From assembly GCA_023548195.1 (NCBI GenBank), contig JAJHZJ010000532.1, positions 558,001-622,000 on the forward strand: 64,000 nt of DNA. Direction: 5' to 3'. Both the position numbers and the translations under genes were made by a program. Under the pieces are notes generated by a model that saw only the letters and a list, made by a program, of their open reading frames with translations, had not been told where the DNA came from and did no database searches. How positions within the stretch are numbered: the first letter of the stretch is position 1; the number at the start of each line of letters is the position of its first letter. Shown piece by piece: positions 22,911 through 32,894 of the stretch. This DNA is from Bettongia penicillata ogilbyi (Eukaryota > Chordata > Mammalia > Diprotodontia > Potoroidae).

Positions 22911-23905
22911 GCTTATGAGAGCAGAGAAGAAAGAGAATGGGGTTTGGGGCTTAGGGTCCCATGCACACATCCCTGAATTTCCCATTTCTCTTCTAAAAAG
23001 TTTCACTTTTGAATTGGCTTCATAATTATCCCATTTGGACAAAGGAGAATGTCTTAGATGGCCTCTGAATGTTCCTCTTAGCCCTATGGACCTATGAATT
23101 TAAAATTCTAACTGAAATGAATTTCCATGGTGCCCATGAGGAACTCCAGAAGGGCTGACACTCAGCAGCTTAAACACAACCTTTTCCTTGGCTTTCCACC
23201 CCTCTCAAAGTGCTGCTCTTCACAGAAAGGTTGAACCATCAAAGGAAAGTGCCGCCAGCTGCAGCCCATCAGAGACTGTGGCCATCCAGTTTTCAATTTG
23301 GGTCTCTGAGCTAAAGAGCTAAATTGAGAGCATTGATCAGCTCATCAGTTCCCAATTGAACTGTTTTGCTTTGTTTCCCTCCTGAATTTTGGCACAGAAC
23401 AAGGGGAAAGTGCTGGATGGGTATGCCTGGATAAATAAGAGGCTTCTAATCCTTCACCTAGCAGAGCCTCCTAATCCTTCACTTAGCAGAGCCTCCTACC
23501 AAATACCCCACTCCTCCACCCACCCAATAAGCTGCCTTCACACTAGCTGGGTGAACCATGCTTATACAATCATAACATTAGAAAAGAGTCTAGAAAGTAC
23601 TAATCTGATCCCTTCGTTATATAGATGAGGAATCAGACCCAGACAGGCGAGGTGAGGTGCTCACAGTCACATAGTTCTCAGCTCACTGTTCTTTTCCCAT
23701 CACATCAAGTCTTCTGTCGCCTCTTCCAGCCTCTCCGCTGCCCTAGATTTCTAACCCACATCTTTGCAGCAATTCTATTCCAAATAGACACAGGCCTGCC
23801 ACAAACAGATATGAAACCACTTAAAGAACTGAACTTCTGTGTGCCAAGAGTAATGAGTTTCTACCACCTTGGGTTTGACCTCAACCAAATTGATGTTTTA
23901 CCCAT
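22911..23905. other. No gene recognised; small tandem duplication and a conserved-looking patch
   Basis: About 23,230-23,400 is unique with mirrored TCAATTT/AAATTGA and CCAATTGAAC motifs and could be a conserved element (weak). At 23,443-23,490 a 24-bp unit ending TTCACCTAGCAGAG is repeated twice with one mismatch. About 23,575-23,690 has a MIR-like fragment. Confidence 0.35.
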
Positions 23906-23921
23906 AAAAATGTATAAACAC
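23906..23921 (+). repeat. Left target-site duplication of HAL1 copy A
   Basis: AAAAATGTATAAACAC, identical to 26,901-26,916. The opposite strand at the nick is TTTTT/AT, close to the L1 endonuclease consensus. Confidence 0.95.
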
Positions 23922-24418
23922 GGGGGCGGAGCCAAGATGGCGGAGTAGAAGGACGCATGTTTACGAGCTCCGAAACCAAAACCCATGGAATTAATGTAAA
24001 AAGAGTCCCCCATAACTTCTGGGTGAATACAAGGTGTGCAGAAGCAGAGTGGAAGAGATTTCCATTCCGGGGAGCCCTGAAGACCCGTCCCCAGGGTCCG
24101 GTGTGCCCCGGAAAGTAAACATGACCCCCAGTGCTGCCCTGGCCGAGGCCACAGAGAAGCTGATCCGAGCAGGCTTCAGAGACGGAAGCTCCAGCTGCCG
24201 GGAAAGTCCCTCCGCCCACAGAAGCTGCAGGTCAGTGAGAAAGAAAGCCAGGCTGAAGGAGAGGGGAAGCGGGGCGTCTCCGTGACTCGGGCCCCCTCGG
24301 GAGGAAGCGGTGGCGGCGGGGACGGGGGCAGGAAGCGGCGGAGGCAGAGGTGTGGGCGGCGGCTGAGGCGGCAGCGGCCCAGGACTCAGGAATCCCCCAG
24401 TGGCAGGCAGGATCTTCA

Positions 24419-24640
24419 TTACGGAAGATTCCCGCATAAAACCTGACGGAGCTGAGCCTGGGAGACGGCCCTGCCCCCACCCCACTCTGTTACTGAAGGC
24501 TCCTGCTTAAAGCCCCCAAAGGAGCGGGATTTGGGAGGCGGGCCTCCCACCCCGCCCCCACCCATTCCATTCCTGAAAGTCTCTGCATAAAACCCCCGAG
24601 GGATCAGTCTCTGATGCAGCCCTGGCCCCACCCCAGCACC
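24419..24640 (+). promoter_or_regulatory. HAL1 5' UTR: three tandem units of about 70-80 bp with TATA-like boxes
   Basis: Units begin TTACGGAAGATTCCCGCATA (24,419), TTACTGAAGGCTCCTGCTTA (24,490) and TTCCTGAAAGTCTCTGCATA (24,570). Each carries (C/T)(A/T)TAAA(A/G)C about 16 bp in, then a GGAG/GGGA core and a CCCCACCCC box. The same three units occur in copy B. A promoter role by analogy with monomeric L1 5' UTRs is inference. Confidence 0.6.
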
Positions 24641-24770
24641 TGAACTAAAGCTCACTGATTGACAGCCAGCAGGAGGAAAGCCCATTTAAATCTCAGAGGC
24701 CAAGCACTAGCTGGGTGGATCCAGGCGGGGGTGGAAAGGAATCTCAGAAGTCAAGTAACTGGCTGGGAAA

Positions 24771-25875
24771 ATGCCTAGAAAAGGGAAGAAAAATAAGACG
24801 TAAGAGAGTTTTTTCCAACAAATGCAAATGATCCCGACCTTCAGATCTGACGAAGATGAGGACGTATTCTTGCCATCAGGGAAAGACGTGGAGGGTGGGG
24901 CCTCAGTACCCCAGACACCCCAGGGGGGTGGTGGGTGGGCTCAGGCCCTGGAAGAGCTCAAAAAGGACTTTGAAAAGCAAGTTAGACAGGTGGAGGAAAA
25001 ACTGGGAAGAGAAATGTCAGAGATGCAACAAAAGTATGAAAAACAGGTCAATACCTTGGTAAAGGAGACCCAAAAAAATGCTGAGGAAATTAACACCTTG
25101 AAAAATAGGCTCACCCAATTGGCAAAGGAGGTTCAAAAAGCCAATGAGGAGAAGAATGCTTTCAAAAGCAGAATGAGCCAAATGGAAAAAGAGGCTCAAA
25201 AGCTCACTGAATTTAATAGCTCTCTCAAAATTAGAATGGAACAGATGGAGTCTAATGACTTTATGAGAAACCAAGAAATCACCAAACAAAACCAAAAGAA
25301 CGAAAAAATGGAAGAGAATGTGAAATATCTCATGGGAAAAACAACTGACCTGGAAAATAGATCCAGGAGAGACAATTTAAAAAATTATGGGACTACCTGA
25401 AATTCATGATCAAAAAAAGAGCCTAGACAACATCTTCCATGAAATTATCAAGGAAAACTGCCCTGACATTCTAGAACCAGAGGACAAAATAAGTATTGAA
25501 AGAATCCATCGATCACCACCTGAAAGAGATCCAAAAAGAGAAACTCCTAGGAACATTGTGGCCAAATTCCAGAACTCCCAGCTCAAGGAAAAAATCTTAC
25601 AAGCAGCTAGAAAGAAACAATTCCAGTATTGTGGAAATACAATCAGGATAACCCAAGATCTAGCAGCTTCTACATTAAGGGATCGAAGGGCGTGGAATAG
25701 GATATTCCAGAAGGCAAAGGAACTAGGACTCAAACCAAGAATCACCTACCCAGATAAACTGAGTATAATACTTCAAGGGAAGATATGGTCTTTCAATGAA
25801 ACAGAGGACTTTCAATCATTCTTGATGAAAAAACCAGAGCTGAAAAGAAAATTTGACTTTCAAACACAAGAATGA
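24771..25875 (+). pseudogene. HAL1 copy A ORF1 (L1 ORF1p-like RNA-binding protein), two lesions
   Basis: L1 ORF1p is a trimeric coiled-coil RNA-binding chaperone of the retrotransposition particle. The frame starts MPRKGKKNK at 24,771. An acidic N-terminal segment (DEDEDVFLPSGKDVEGG) follows, then a long heptad coiled coil (VEEKLGREMSEMQQKYEKQV onwards), the hinge MGKTTDLENRSRRDNL, and the RRM/C-terminal domain (IERIHRSPPERDPKRETPRN, FQYCGNTIRITQDLAAS), ending FDFQTQE. Lesion 1: ACG-TAA at codons 10-11 (stop at 24,801-24,803), where copy B has AAT-TTA. Lesion 2: one extra A in the A-run 25,379-25,384 (six versus five in copy B) shifts the frame. Without it both copies are exactly 368 codons including stop. 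Confidence 0.92.
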
Positions 25876-26900
25876 GAAGAAGCATGAAAAAGTAAACAGC
25901 AAAGAGAAGTCTTAAGGGACTTACCATGAGTGAACTGTTTACATTCCTACATGGAAAGACAATATTTGTAACTCTTAAAACTTTTCAGTATCTGGGTAGT
26001 TGGTGGGACCACACATACACATGTACACGCATGCACACACATACACACATGCACACACATACAGAGATAGAGAGCACAGATTGAACTGAATAGGATGGGA
26101 CCATACCTTAAAAGAAACTAGGGTAAATGGTGAGAGAGAAATGTAGGGGGAGGGAAAGGGAAGGGGGTAACTATATGTCATTTAAGAGGAGGTAGGAGTT
26201 TTTCTTAGTGGAGGGAAAAAGAGGAGAGCTGAGAAAAAAAAACAAAAACAAAAACAAGAAGTTTACCCTCATCACATTTGACTAAACGAAGGAGTGAAAT
26301 GCACACTCATTTTGGTATGAAAACCTATCTTACAGTATAAGAAAGTGGGGGAGAAAGAGATATTGCAAGGGGGGGGATGATGGAAGGGAGGGCAAAGGGA
26401 GGAGGGAGCAATTTGAAGTCAACACTTGGGGAGGGACAGGATCAAAAGACAGAAGAGAAACAAGGAGGGGCAGGTTAGGAGGGATGGTAATCCTGTTAGT
26501 CTTACACAACACAACTATCAGGGAGGTCATTGGCAAAACTACACAGATATGGCCTATATTGAATTGCCTGCCGTCCCAAAGGGAATGGGTGGGGAGGGAG
26601 GGATGAGGAGAATTTGGAACTCAAAGTTTTAGGAAGAACTGTTTAGTATTGTTGTTGCAACTAGGAAAGAAGACATACAGTTAAGGAGGAATAGAAAGTC
26701 ATCTGGCCCTACAGGAGAAAAGAGAAGATGGAGACAAGAGAAGGGAGAGATGACAGAAGAGAGGGCAGATTGGAGATAGGGAAAATTTGATTGCATGGGG
26801 TATTGGGGTGGGGGGAGGGGATAAAAGGGGAGAAAATTTGGAACCCAAAAATTTGTGAAAATGAATGTAAAAAATTTAAATAAATAAATAAATTTTAAAA

Positions 26901-26916
26901 AAAAATGTATAAACAC
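26901..26916 (+). repeat. Right target-site duplication of HAL1 copy A
   Basis: AAAAATGTATAAACAC, a perfect match to 23,906-23,921, directly after the A-rich tail. Confidence 0.95.
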
Positions 26917-26939
26917 ATAACATCTGGACCCAAACAATC

Positions 26940-27424
26940 CTTTCCTATCTTAAACAACTCTTTATTCTCCATAGTGTTTATTCCAAGCGCTTTCTTTCAC
27001 TACTCCTTCCCTCCCCAACCAATTAATAGGTCATCTGGCCTATTCTTGGATAATATTGAGGTCATCCAACATGATCTCCCTTCCAAACCCTTCCCTTGAC
27101 TTTTCTATTCCCACTTCTCCATTAGTCAAATTTTCTAAGTATCATTTTCCCTCCTGTCTCCTGACAGTAGAAGTGGTTGATCTTTCCACCTGTGCTTTTG
27201 ACCCCATTTCCTCTCATCACCTTCACAACCTGTCTTCGGTGCTCATCGCCTCTCTGTCATTTATTTTCTGTCTGTCCCTCTCCACTGGTCCTTACCATCT
27301 CCTTAGACATACGTTCAGGTCTCCTCAATCATACAAAGCCTCCTCTCAACCTTTTTATCACATTCTTCTACAATTCATAGCTTTTTACTCCTCTTTGCTG
27401 CTAAACTTCTTGAAAAAGTTACCT
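26940..27424 (+). pseudogene. L2 LINE ORF2 remnant, first segment (reverse transcriptase region)
   Basis: The pyrimidine-rich sense sequence has the L2 RT layout. A SLSTGP segment, then NFLKK, correspond to the family's 'LSTG.FP ... YRPISLLPFLSKLLEK' stretch; frameshifts and stops are many. It is interrupted at about 27,425 and resumes at 28,195. Confidence 0.6.
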
Positions 27425-28190
27425 AAATGAATATGAGGAATTCGGAGAAACATCAGAAAACTTTCATGAACTGACGCAGAGTGAAGCGACCAGAAACAGA
27501 ACAACACGCATAACGACTACAAGGATATAAATGAGGAGATGAGGAAAGCGCTGAAACAAAGCGGGCGATGATGTTTCAATGGCCAGTCCTGGCCTCATAA
27601 CAGGAATGAGAATGCAGCTCTGTCCCTTCTGAAGACAGGCGGGCATCACAGCTACAGAATATTGTACACATTGTCAGACATGGTCGCTGATTTCCTTTAA
27701 TCTTCTCTTTTCCCCACAAGAAAATGCAACAAAGTGAAATAATGGTAGACGAACTTGGTCCTTGTTCCTAGTTTCCAGATTTCCAAACAACGTTATCTCA
27801 TCCTGGAACTTCCCTCAACACCTGAGGGCTGTCCACTGGAGAACATCCCCTGGAACACCCAATCACTCTTTCTTCCTTCCTTCCTTCCTTCCTTCCTTCC
27901 TTCCTTCCTTCCTTCCTTCCTTCCTTCCTTCCTTCCTTCCTTCCTTCCTTCCTTCCTTCTTTCCTTCCTTCCTTCCTTCCTTCTTTCCTTCCTTCCTCCT
28001 TCCTTCCTTCCTTCCTTCCTTCCTTCCTTCTTTCCTTCTTTCCTTCCTTCCTTCCTTCCTTCCTTCTTTCCTTCCTTCCTTCCTTTCTTCCTTCCTTCTT
28101 TGCTATAAGGAAATTCAACAAAGTGTAGTGGTAGGAGGATCTCCTGAAATGACCATTGTAAAAACAAAAGGAATTCATTAAACTTACTTT
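27425..28190 (+). mobile_element. Insertion in L2: L1 3' fragment plus expanded (TTCC)n
   Basis: The L2 text breaks at CTTGAAAAAGTTACC and resumes at CTTTGAACTATCTATATCC. The insert starts with L1 ORF2 C-terminal-like codons (CATCAGAAAACTTTCATGAA, then GTGAAGCGACCAGAAACAG) and a 3' UTR-like part (27,645-27,725). It then contains the tetranucleotide tract and AAGGAATTCATTAAAC. Boundaries are by eye. Confidence 0.5.
27868..28100 (+). repeat. (TTCC)n microsatellite, about 233 bp
   Basis: Nearly pure CTTC/TTCC units with a few TTTCC and one CCTCC variant; a polypyrimidine tract. Open frames on both strands (LPSF / KEGR repeats) are spurious. Confidence 0.97.
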
Positions 28191-28194
28191 GAAC

Positions 28195-28680
28195 TATCTA
28201 TATCCAATATTTCCTCTTATCACCCACTCTTTCCTCTATCTCTTGCAACTGGAGTTTCACTCTATCATTCTATTCAAACAGGTCTCCAAAGATGAGCAAT
28301 GACCCAATCTGATAATTTTTTTTAAAGCATTCATTTTGTAAAAAAAAAAAAAAATTTTCTCCCAATTTTGAAACTACTAGTCAATTAATTACTAGTCATT
28401 TAATTCTACTGGAAAGTCTCTCCTTTGCGTTTACGGACACCACATTCTCATGATTTTTCTCCTCCCTCTCTACCTCTTCTTTCTTTGTCTCGTACAGTAG
28501 TAGATTTTCATTCTCTTTCCAACTCCTTATGGGTATATTCTTCAAGGTCCTGTCCTCTTCTCTCTCCACACTCTTCTAGCAATTTCATTCACTCCACTGG
28601 TTTCCACTATTATCTTTTTGTAAATAACTCCCAAATTTATATCTCTAGTCATGGCCTCTCTTCTGTGGTCCCTTTGTTTT
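28195..28680 (+). pseudogene. L2 LINE ORF2 remnant, second segment
   Basis: This continues the RT domain. FVNNSQIYISSHGLSSV at the end corresponds to the L2 '(Y/F)ADD(T/S)QIYIS' catalytic motif, so the two catalytic Asp have become Asn-Asn: the enzyme is dead. An A-run at 28,340-28,354 looks like a small secondary insertion or slippage. Confidence 0.6.
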
Positions 28681-28959
28681 TCTAACTTAGATATACTAAG
28701 GCAGGGGTTAATTAGAAAAACTGCTTGCCCTTTTAAAATTTGTCACCATGTAGATCAACCTCAAGACATGCTTCCTCTTTTTCTATTGAAAATACTGGAT
28801 CTAGCATTATTAAAATATATAACCCCAAATGATAAGAAATCAATTACTCTGTTAAGATCTTACCTTGTATGGAAAATTAATGCTACTATACTCCTGATAG
28901 ATTAATTTCTCTACTTTTCTATTGATAAGCTAATCAAGCAACAGATGTTGTGGAATACA

Positions 28960-30030
28960 AACACAAAAACGATGCAGTCCTTGCCATCGAGGAGCTCGTA
29001 TCCTGTTAATGGGAGGAGGAAGGAAGATAATATGGATAGATTTAAGGATATATAAAATAAATACAACAGAAATACGGTAGGACCTCGGTTTATGAATGAC
29101 CTGGTTTACCACCACGCTTTGCTGAACGAGGAAAAATTTTTCGCAAAATTTGTCTTGGCAGGACAAACAAAAATCTGCAGTACAAGCATCGTTTGGACTT
29201 GAACAACTCGCGAAGAATGACGTTACCTTAGGGCAGTGTGTGTTGTTTTTAACCCATTTAGCATTGCATGACGTCTCAGGGAAGGAGTGGGGAAGAAGGG
29301 GTAGAAAGCTTATAGAAGTGATTATTGAAAACTGAAAATAAATTCATTTTTGAAAACAAATGTCATTAGATTCCTAGTCAGAAACTAACGTAACAAAAAA
29401 AAAATCAGTGAATCAAAATATGAAAATGATTCTAAAAAACCAAAAATAAGTGAAGGCAGTAGTGTAAGTCTTACTTTTAGTGAAAGTAGCGTAAGAGAGA
29501 ACACTCCCGACGTTAAAATCCCCGATATTCTCAAAGGAGATTCTCCTTCCAAGCAACAACCCTTCCTCCTCCTCCCTCATCTCCCTCATGCCAGGCATGA
29601 CTCTTCTCAGAGGAAAAGTGCAAGTTAATTTTTTTAGGTTTATATTGTGTACAAATCATTCCTATTGTATTTCAGGTGCATTAGGGACAAAAAAAAACTT
29701 ACTTAAAATTATAATTATTTTTATGAATATTTTTTGGGGATGTGATACCGATCATCCAACTTTACACTATTTTCTATGGGAAAATTTGCTTTGCAATATG
29801 AACAGATCTCATGACAAACATAATCTCGGAATGAATTAAATTCATAAACTGAGATTCTACTGTATGTTGATTTTGAGGGATGCACACTAGTACTATAGGA
29901 AATCAAGAAACGCTTCTAGTAAAAGATTTTGTTTCAGCTGAGTTTTGAAGGAAACAAAGGATTCCAAGAAGTGGAAGGGAAGAGGGAGTGCATTCCAGGT
30001 ATGAAGAATAAATAGCCAATTCAAAAAAGA
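28960..30030 (+). mobile_element. Old interspersed repeat split by a DNA transposon
   Basis: Left part: TGCAGTCCTTGCCATCGAGG then TCCTGTTAATGGGAGG. Right part from 29,865: GTTTCAGCTGAGTTTTGAAG then GGGAGTGCATTCCAGGTATG. They read as one unassigned family (also at 14,535-14,930) interrupted by 29,075-29,862. Confidence 0.5.
29075..29862. mobile_element. Tigger/mariner-like DNA transposon, internally deleted, 788 bp
   Basis: Terminal inverted repeats are seen: the left end CGGTAGGACCTCGGTTTATG and the complement of the right end CAGTAGAATCTCAGTTTATG agree at 15 of 20 positions. Both ends are flanked by TA (29,073-29,074 and 29,863-29,864), the target of Tc1/mariner and Tigger elements. No complete transposase is visible, so it is non-autonomous. 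Confidence 0.7.
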
Positions 30031-30049
30031 GAGACAGAAAAAGACAGGG

Positions 30050-30054
30050 AGGGA

Positions 30055-30090
<36 letters not shown>

Positions 30091-30128
30091 TAGAGAGAGA
30101 TAGAGACAGAGAGAGAAAGAGACAGAGA
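30050..30128 (+). repeat. (GAGA)n/(GACAGA)n purine-rich repeat
   Basis: GAGAGACAGAGACAGAGAGA-type units. Confidence 0.93.
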
Positions 30129-30399
30129 ATCTAGATGGTCATTAAGCCCTGGTCTTGTTCAACATAAGGAGTTTTCCCCTAGTCTTGGCTTGCTTAGTTT
30201 TTAAATGAGGAGGTTAGACTAGATGACCCAGAAGATATCTTCCAATTTTGAAACTCTGTGGTTCTATAATGTTGCTTTTCCTACTCTTGTCTCCAGAACT
30301 TGGGATTACTCCAAGATTGTCAGTTCTTTCTGTATAAGTAGGGAGGTGTTTGTTTCCTTCATACTGTAGTACTACCTGCTGGATTTCTTTCCACTGGGC

Positions 30400-31872
30400 A
30401 TCTTGTAAAGAGCCATCTTATATAACAAATAATGTTTTTAAAGATAAAAAATAAGAAAAATCAGCACAAGTGATAAATACATTTAAAAATCCCTCAAATA
30501 TGCAAAATGTAATACCTACAGAGGTCTCTCCTCCACAAATGCATGGGTTGTAGGTGTCTTTTCACATCTCTTTATTTAAGCTATGCTTGATATTTGTAAT
30601 TTTGCTAAAATCACTTTTGATGTAGGTGTGTGGCAGGAGGTATGGGGGAGGGTGTTTGTGTGATTTTTCTTTCATGTACATCATTTTAGTTACTGTGTAT
30701 GTTGTTTTCTTGGTTCTGCATACTTTACTTTGCATGAGGTCATATGACTCTCCATATTTATCGCATTTTATTTTTCATAGTACAATTTGTTTAGCCATTC
30801 CCCAGCTGATAGCCATGTACTCTGGGCCCAATTCTTTGTAATCAAAGAAAGTACAGCTATAATTATTTTGGTATATATGGCGCAGGTAGGTAGTACAGTG
30901 GATAGTGCTCTGGGCCTGGAATCAGGAAAACAGTTCTTCCTGAATTCAAATCTGGCCTCAGACACTTACCAACTAGGTGACCCTAGGAAAGTCACTTAAC
31001 CCTGTTTGCTTCAGTTCCTCGTCTATAAAATGATCTGGAGAAGGAAATGGCAAACCACTCCAATACCTTTGCCAAGAAAACCCCAAATGGGATCAGGAAG
31101 ATTTGGATATGACTAAAACAACTGAACAATAACAAAATATGGAGACTTTCTTCTTATCAATAGCTTCCTTGGGATATAAGCCCAGGAATGGAGTCTCTGG
31201 TCAAATGATAGGGACATTTTAGTCATTTTATTTGCAGGATTCCAAATAGCTTTCTAGAATGTTTATACCAATTCACAGCTCCAGCAGCAGTGTATTCGTG
31301 TACCTACTATCCCGTGACACCTCCAGAATTAGGTATTGCCATTTTTTGGCATCTTTGCTATCTTGCAGGGTTTGAGATGAAACCCCAGAGTTGTTTTAGT
31401 TTGCATTTCTCTTATTAGTGATTTGGATAATTCTTTCTTATGACTATAAATATTTTGCAATTCTTCCTTTAAGAACTTTTGAGTTATATCCTTTGATTAC
31501 TTATCTAATGTTACTTATACATAAATATATGTTAATTTTTATATATCTTGAATAGTAAGCCCTTATTTGAGAAATATGATACAAATATTTTTTCCCATTT
31601 AACTTTCCCTTCTAGGTGCATGAATTTGTGTCTGTGCAGAAGATTTTCAGTTTCATGTAATAAAATTTATCTATTTTTTCTCTAATTACCTCTATTCCTT
31701 GTTTGTTTAAGCATACATCTCCTACTCAAAGCTGTGTGATATATATGATCTGATTCTCTTCTAATTTTTCTAATAATATGATTAAGGTCATCTCTCCATT
31801 TAGAATCTATCATGCAATGTGGTGTATGTGTTGGTCTAAGCTAAATTTCTGCCAGACTTCTTTCCAGTTTTC
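30400..31872 (-). mobile_element. Old 5'-truncated L1, interrupted by a SINE
   Basis: The inverted L1 runs from the 3' UTR (about 30,400-30,640) through the ORF2 C-terminal region (GGTTCTGCATACTTTACTTT, TAGCCATTCCCCAGCTG). It resumes after the SINE with AATAGCTTCCTTGGGATATA and AGAGTTGTTTTAGTTTGCAT, ending near the segment homologous to 46,320-46,380. Many indels. Confidence 0.75.
30881..31137 (+). mobile_element. tRNA-derived SINE (Mar1-like)
   Basis: The order is CGCAGGTAGGTAGTACAGTG, GGGCCTGGAATCAGGAAAAC, a B-box-like TTCAAATCTGGCC, GGTGACCCTAGGAAAGTCAC, TTCAGTTCCTCGTCTATAAA, GGCAAACCACTCCAATACC, and an A-rich end. This is the layout of marsupial tRNA-derived SINEs. It interrupts the L1 at ATATATGG. 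Confidence 0.85.
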
Positions 31873-31884
31873 AAAAAAAAAAAA

Positions 31885-32110
31885 TTAACAAATAATGAAT
31901 GTGCTGCAGTATTTTAAAGGACTTTACATACAGTATCTCCTTTGATTCTCGTAATTTATACAAAGGAAAATCCCACTTAAAGACAGGAAAATGGCTCAAA
32001 TAAAGTTAAGTGACTTGCTTAAAACTGCACGTAGGAAATACTGGAAGCAGGATTTGACTCCAGATCTTCTTGACTCCAAGCCTAATGCTCTTTCCATTCT
32101 CCCATATCCC
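31885..32110 (-). mobile_element. MIR-type SINE remnant
   Basis: Inverted MIR layout: TAAGTGACTTGCTTAAAACT, GGATTTGACTCCAGATCTTC, CTCCAAGCCTAATGCTC. Confidence 0.6.
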
Positions 32111-32129
32111 TCCTTTTTAAAAACTCTTA

Positions 32130-32640
32130 GGTTAGAGTTGCTTCCAACTTGTTATTCCCTGAACTTGACTTCTCCCTTTCTACTTCCCCATTTCTACTCA
32201 GGTAGAGTAGAAATTTTACTCCTCCTTCATACCTCCATCTAACAAGATCTCTTAAGACCCAACTTAAATGCCAACACCTCCATGAAATTTGCACTGATCA
32301 TGCCAACCAGAGGTAATCTCTGCCTCAAACAAAAAATATCATTTAGTCACCTGTTCCCTGCAGAATGCTTTGTGTTCCTTGCAATGTTCAAACAATGCAA
32401 TTCCTAAATTCAGTGAGCCTAGTTTGATAGTACTTTGTTTACAACATATACATGACATGTTTCCTATAAATCCTTCTATTGAGATTATTGTCCATATGTC
32501 TTAGCTTAGTTATTAAAATGTATGCTCCTAGATTCCAGACAGTATTTCTTCACATGTTTTTCTATGCCATTGCATGCTATCACAGCAATTCTGACATAGA
32601 AGATCTTCAACAAATTCCATTGAATATAAGAATAATTTGG
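32130..32640 (+). mobile_element. L2 LINE 3' UTR remnant
   Basis: AAGACCCAACTTAAATGCCA, CCTCCATGAAATTTGCACTG, then GTATGCTCCTAGATTCCAG and ATCTTCAACAAATTCC follow the L2 3' end order. Confidence 0.6.
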
Positions 32641-32689
32641 CATTTCATTTATATAACTATATAATCTATTCTCAAGTTCTTTTAAAACA

Positions 32690-32890
32690 TTTTATTGCCA
32701 ACCCTTGTTTTTACATCACCCACATTTTCATGTATCTCTCCTTCCTTATCCAAAGAGAGCCATCCTCTGTAACAAAGAATAAAAAAGGGTGGAAAAAAGC
32801 CATTTCAAGGAAAAGTTAACCACCACATCAACTGAATCTGACAGTATATGCAATATTCTGCACCTGTAGTCCCTCATCTTCTCTCTTTTC
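32690..32890 (-). mobile_element. Old L1-type 3' UTR fragment
   Basis: GAGCCATCCTCTGTAACAAA, AACTGAATCTGACAGTATAT and GCAATATTCTGCACC on the plus strand are the complement of an L1-like 3' UTR; the same type of text is seen in sense at 27,645-27,690. Confidence 0.45.
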
Positions 32891-32894
32891 TTGT

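Larger units (their letters stand above)
23922..26900 (+). mobile_element. HAL1 (half-L1) copy A, full-length, ORF1 only
   Basis: HAL1s are LINE-derived retrotransposons that keep ORF1 but lack ORF2; they are thought to move with ORF2 protein supplied by L1. This copy starts GGGGCGGAGCCAAGATGGCG (a YY1-type AAGATGGCGG at the 5' end, as in L1). It has a CpG-rich 5' UTR with tandem units (24,419-24,640), a broken ORF1, a CACATA-rich and purine-rich 3' UTR, and an A-rich tail ending TAAATAAATAAATTTTAAAA. A perfect 16-bp TSD brackets it. No endonuclease, RT or FADD-type motif occurs anywhere between ORF1 and the tail, so ORF2 is absent by design rather than by 5' truncation. Copy B (42,606-45,580, minus) has the same structure and length. 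Confidence 0.92.

Noticed and set aside
23922..26900. Copy A as an ordinary L1 with an internal deletion of ORF2
   Set aside because: Copy B has the same ORF1-to-3' UTR arrangement and length with its own TSD, so the ORF1-only form is the mobile unit.
27755..28181. Long frames of LPSF and KEGR repeats on both strands
   Set aside because: (TTCC)n tract; 4-bp units give repeating peptides in all frames.
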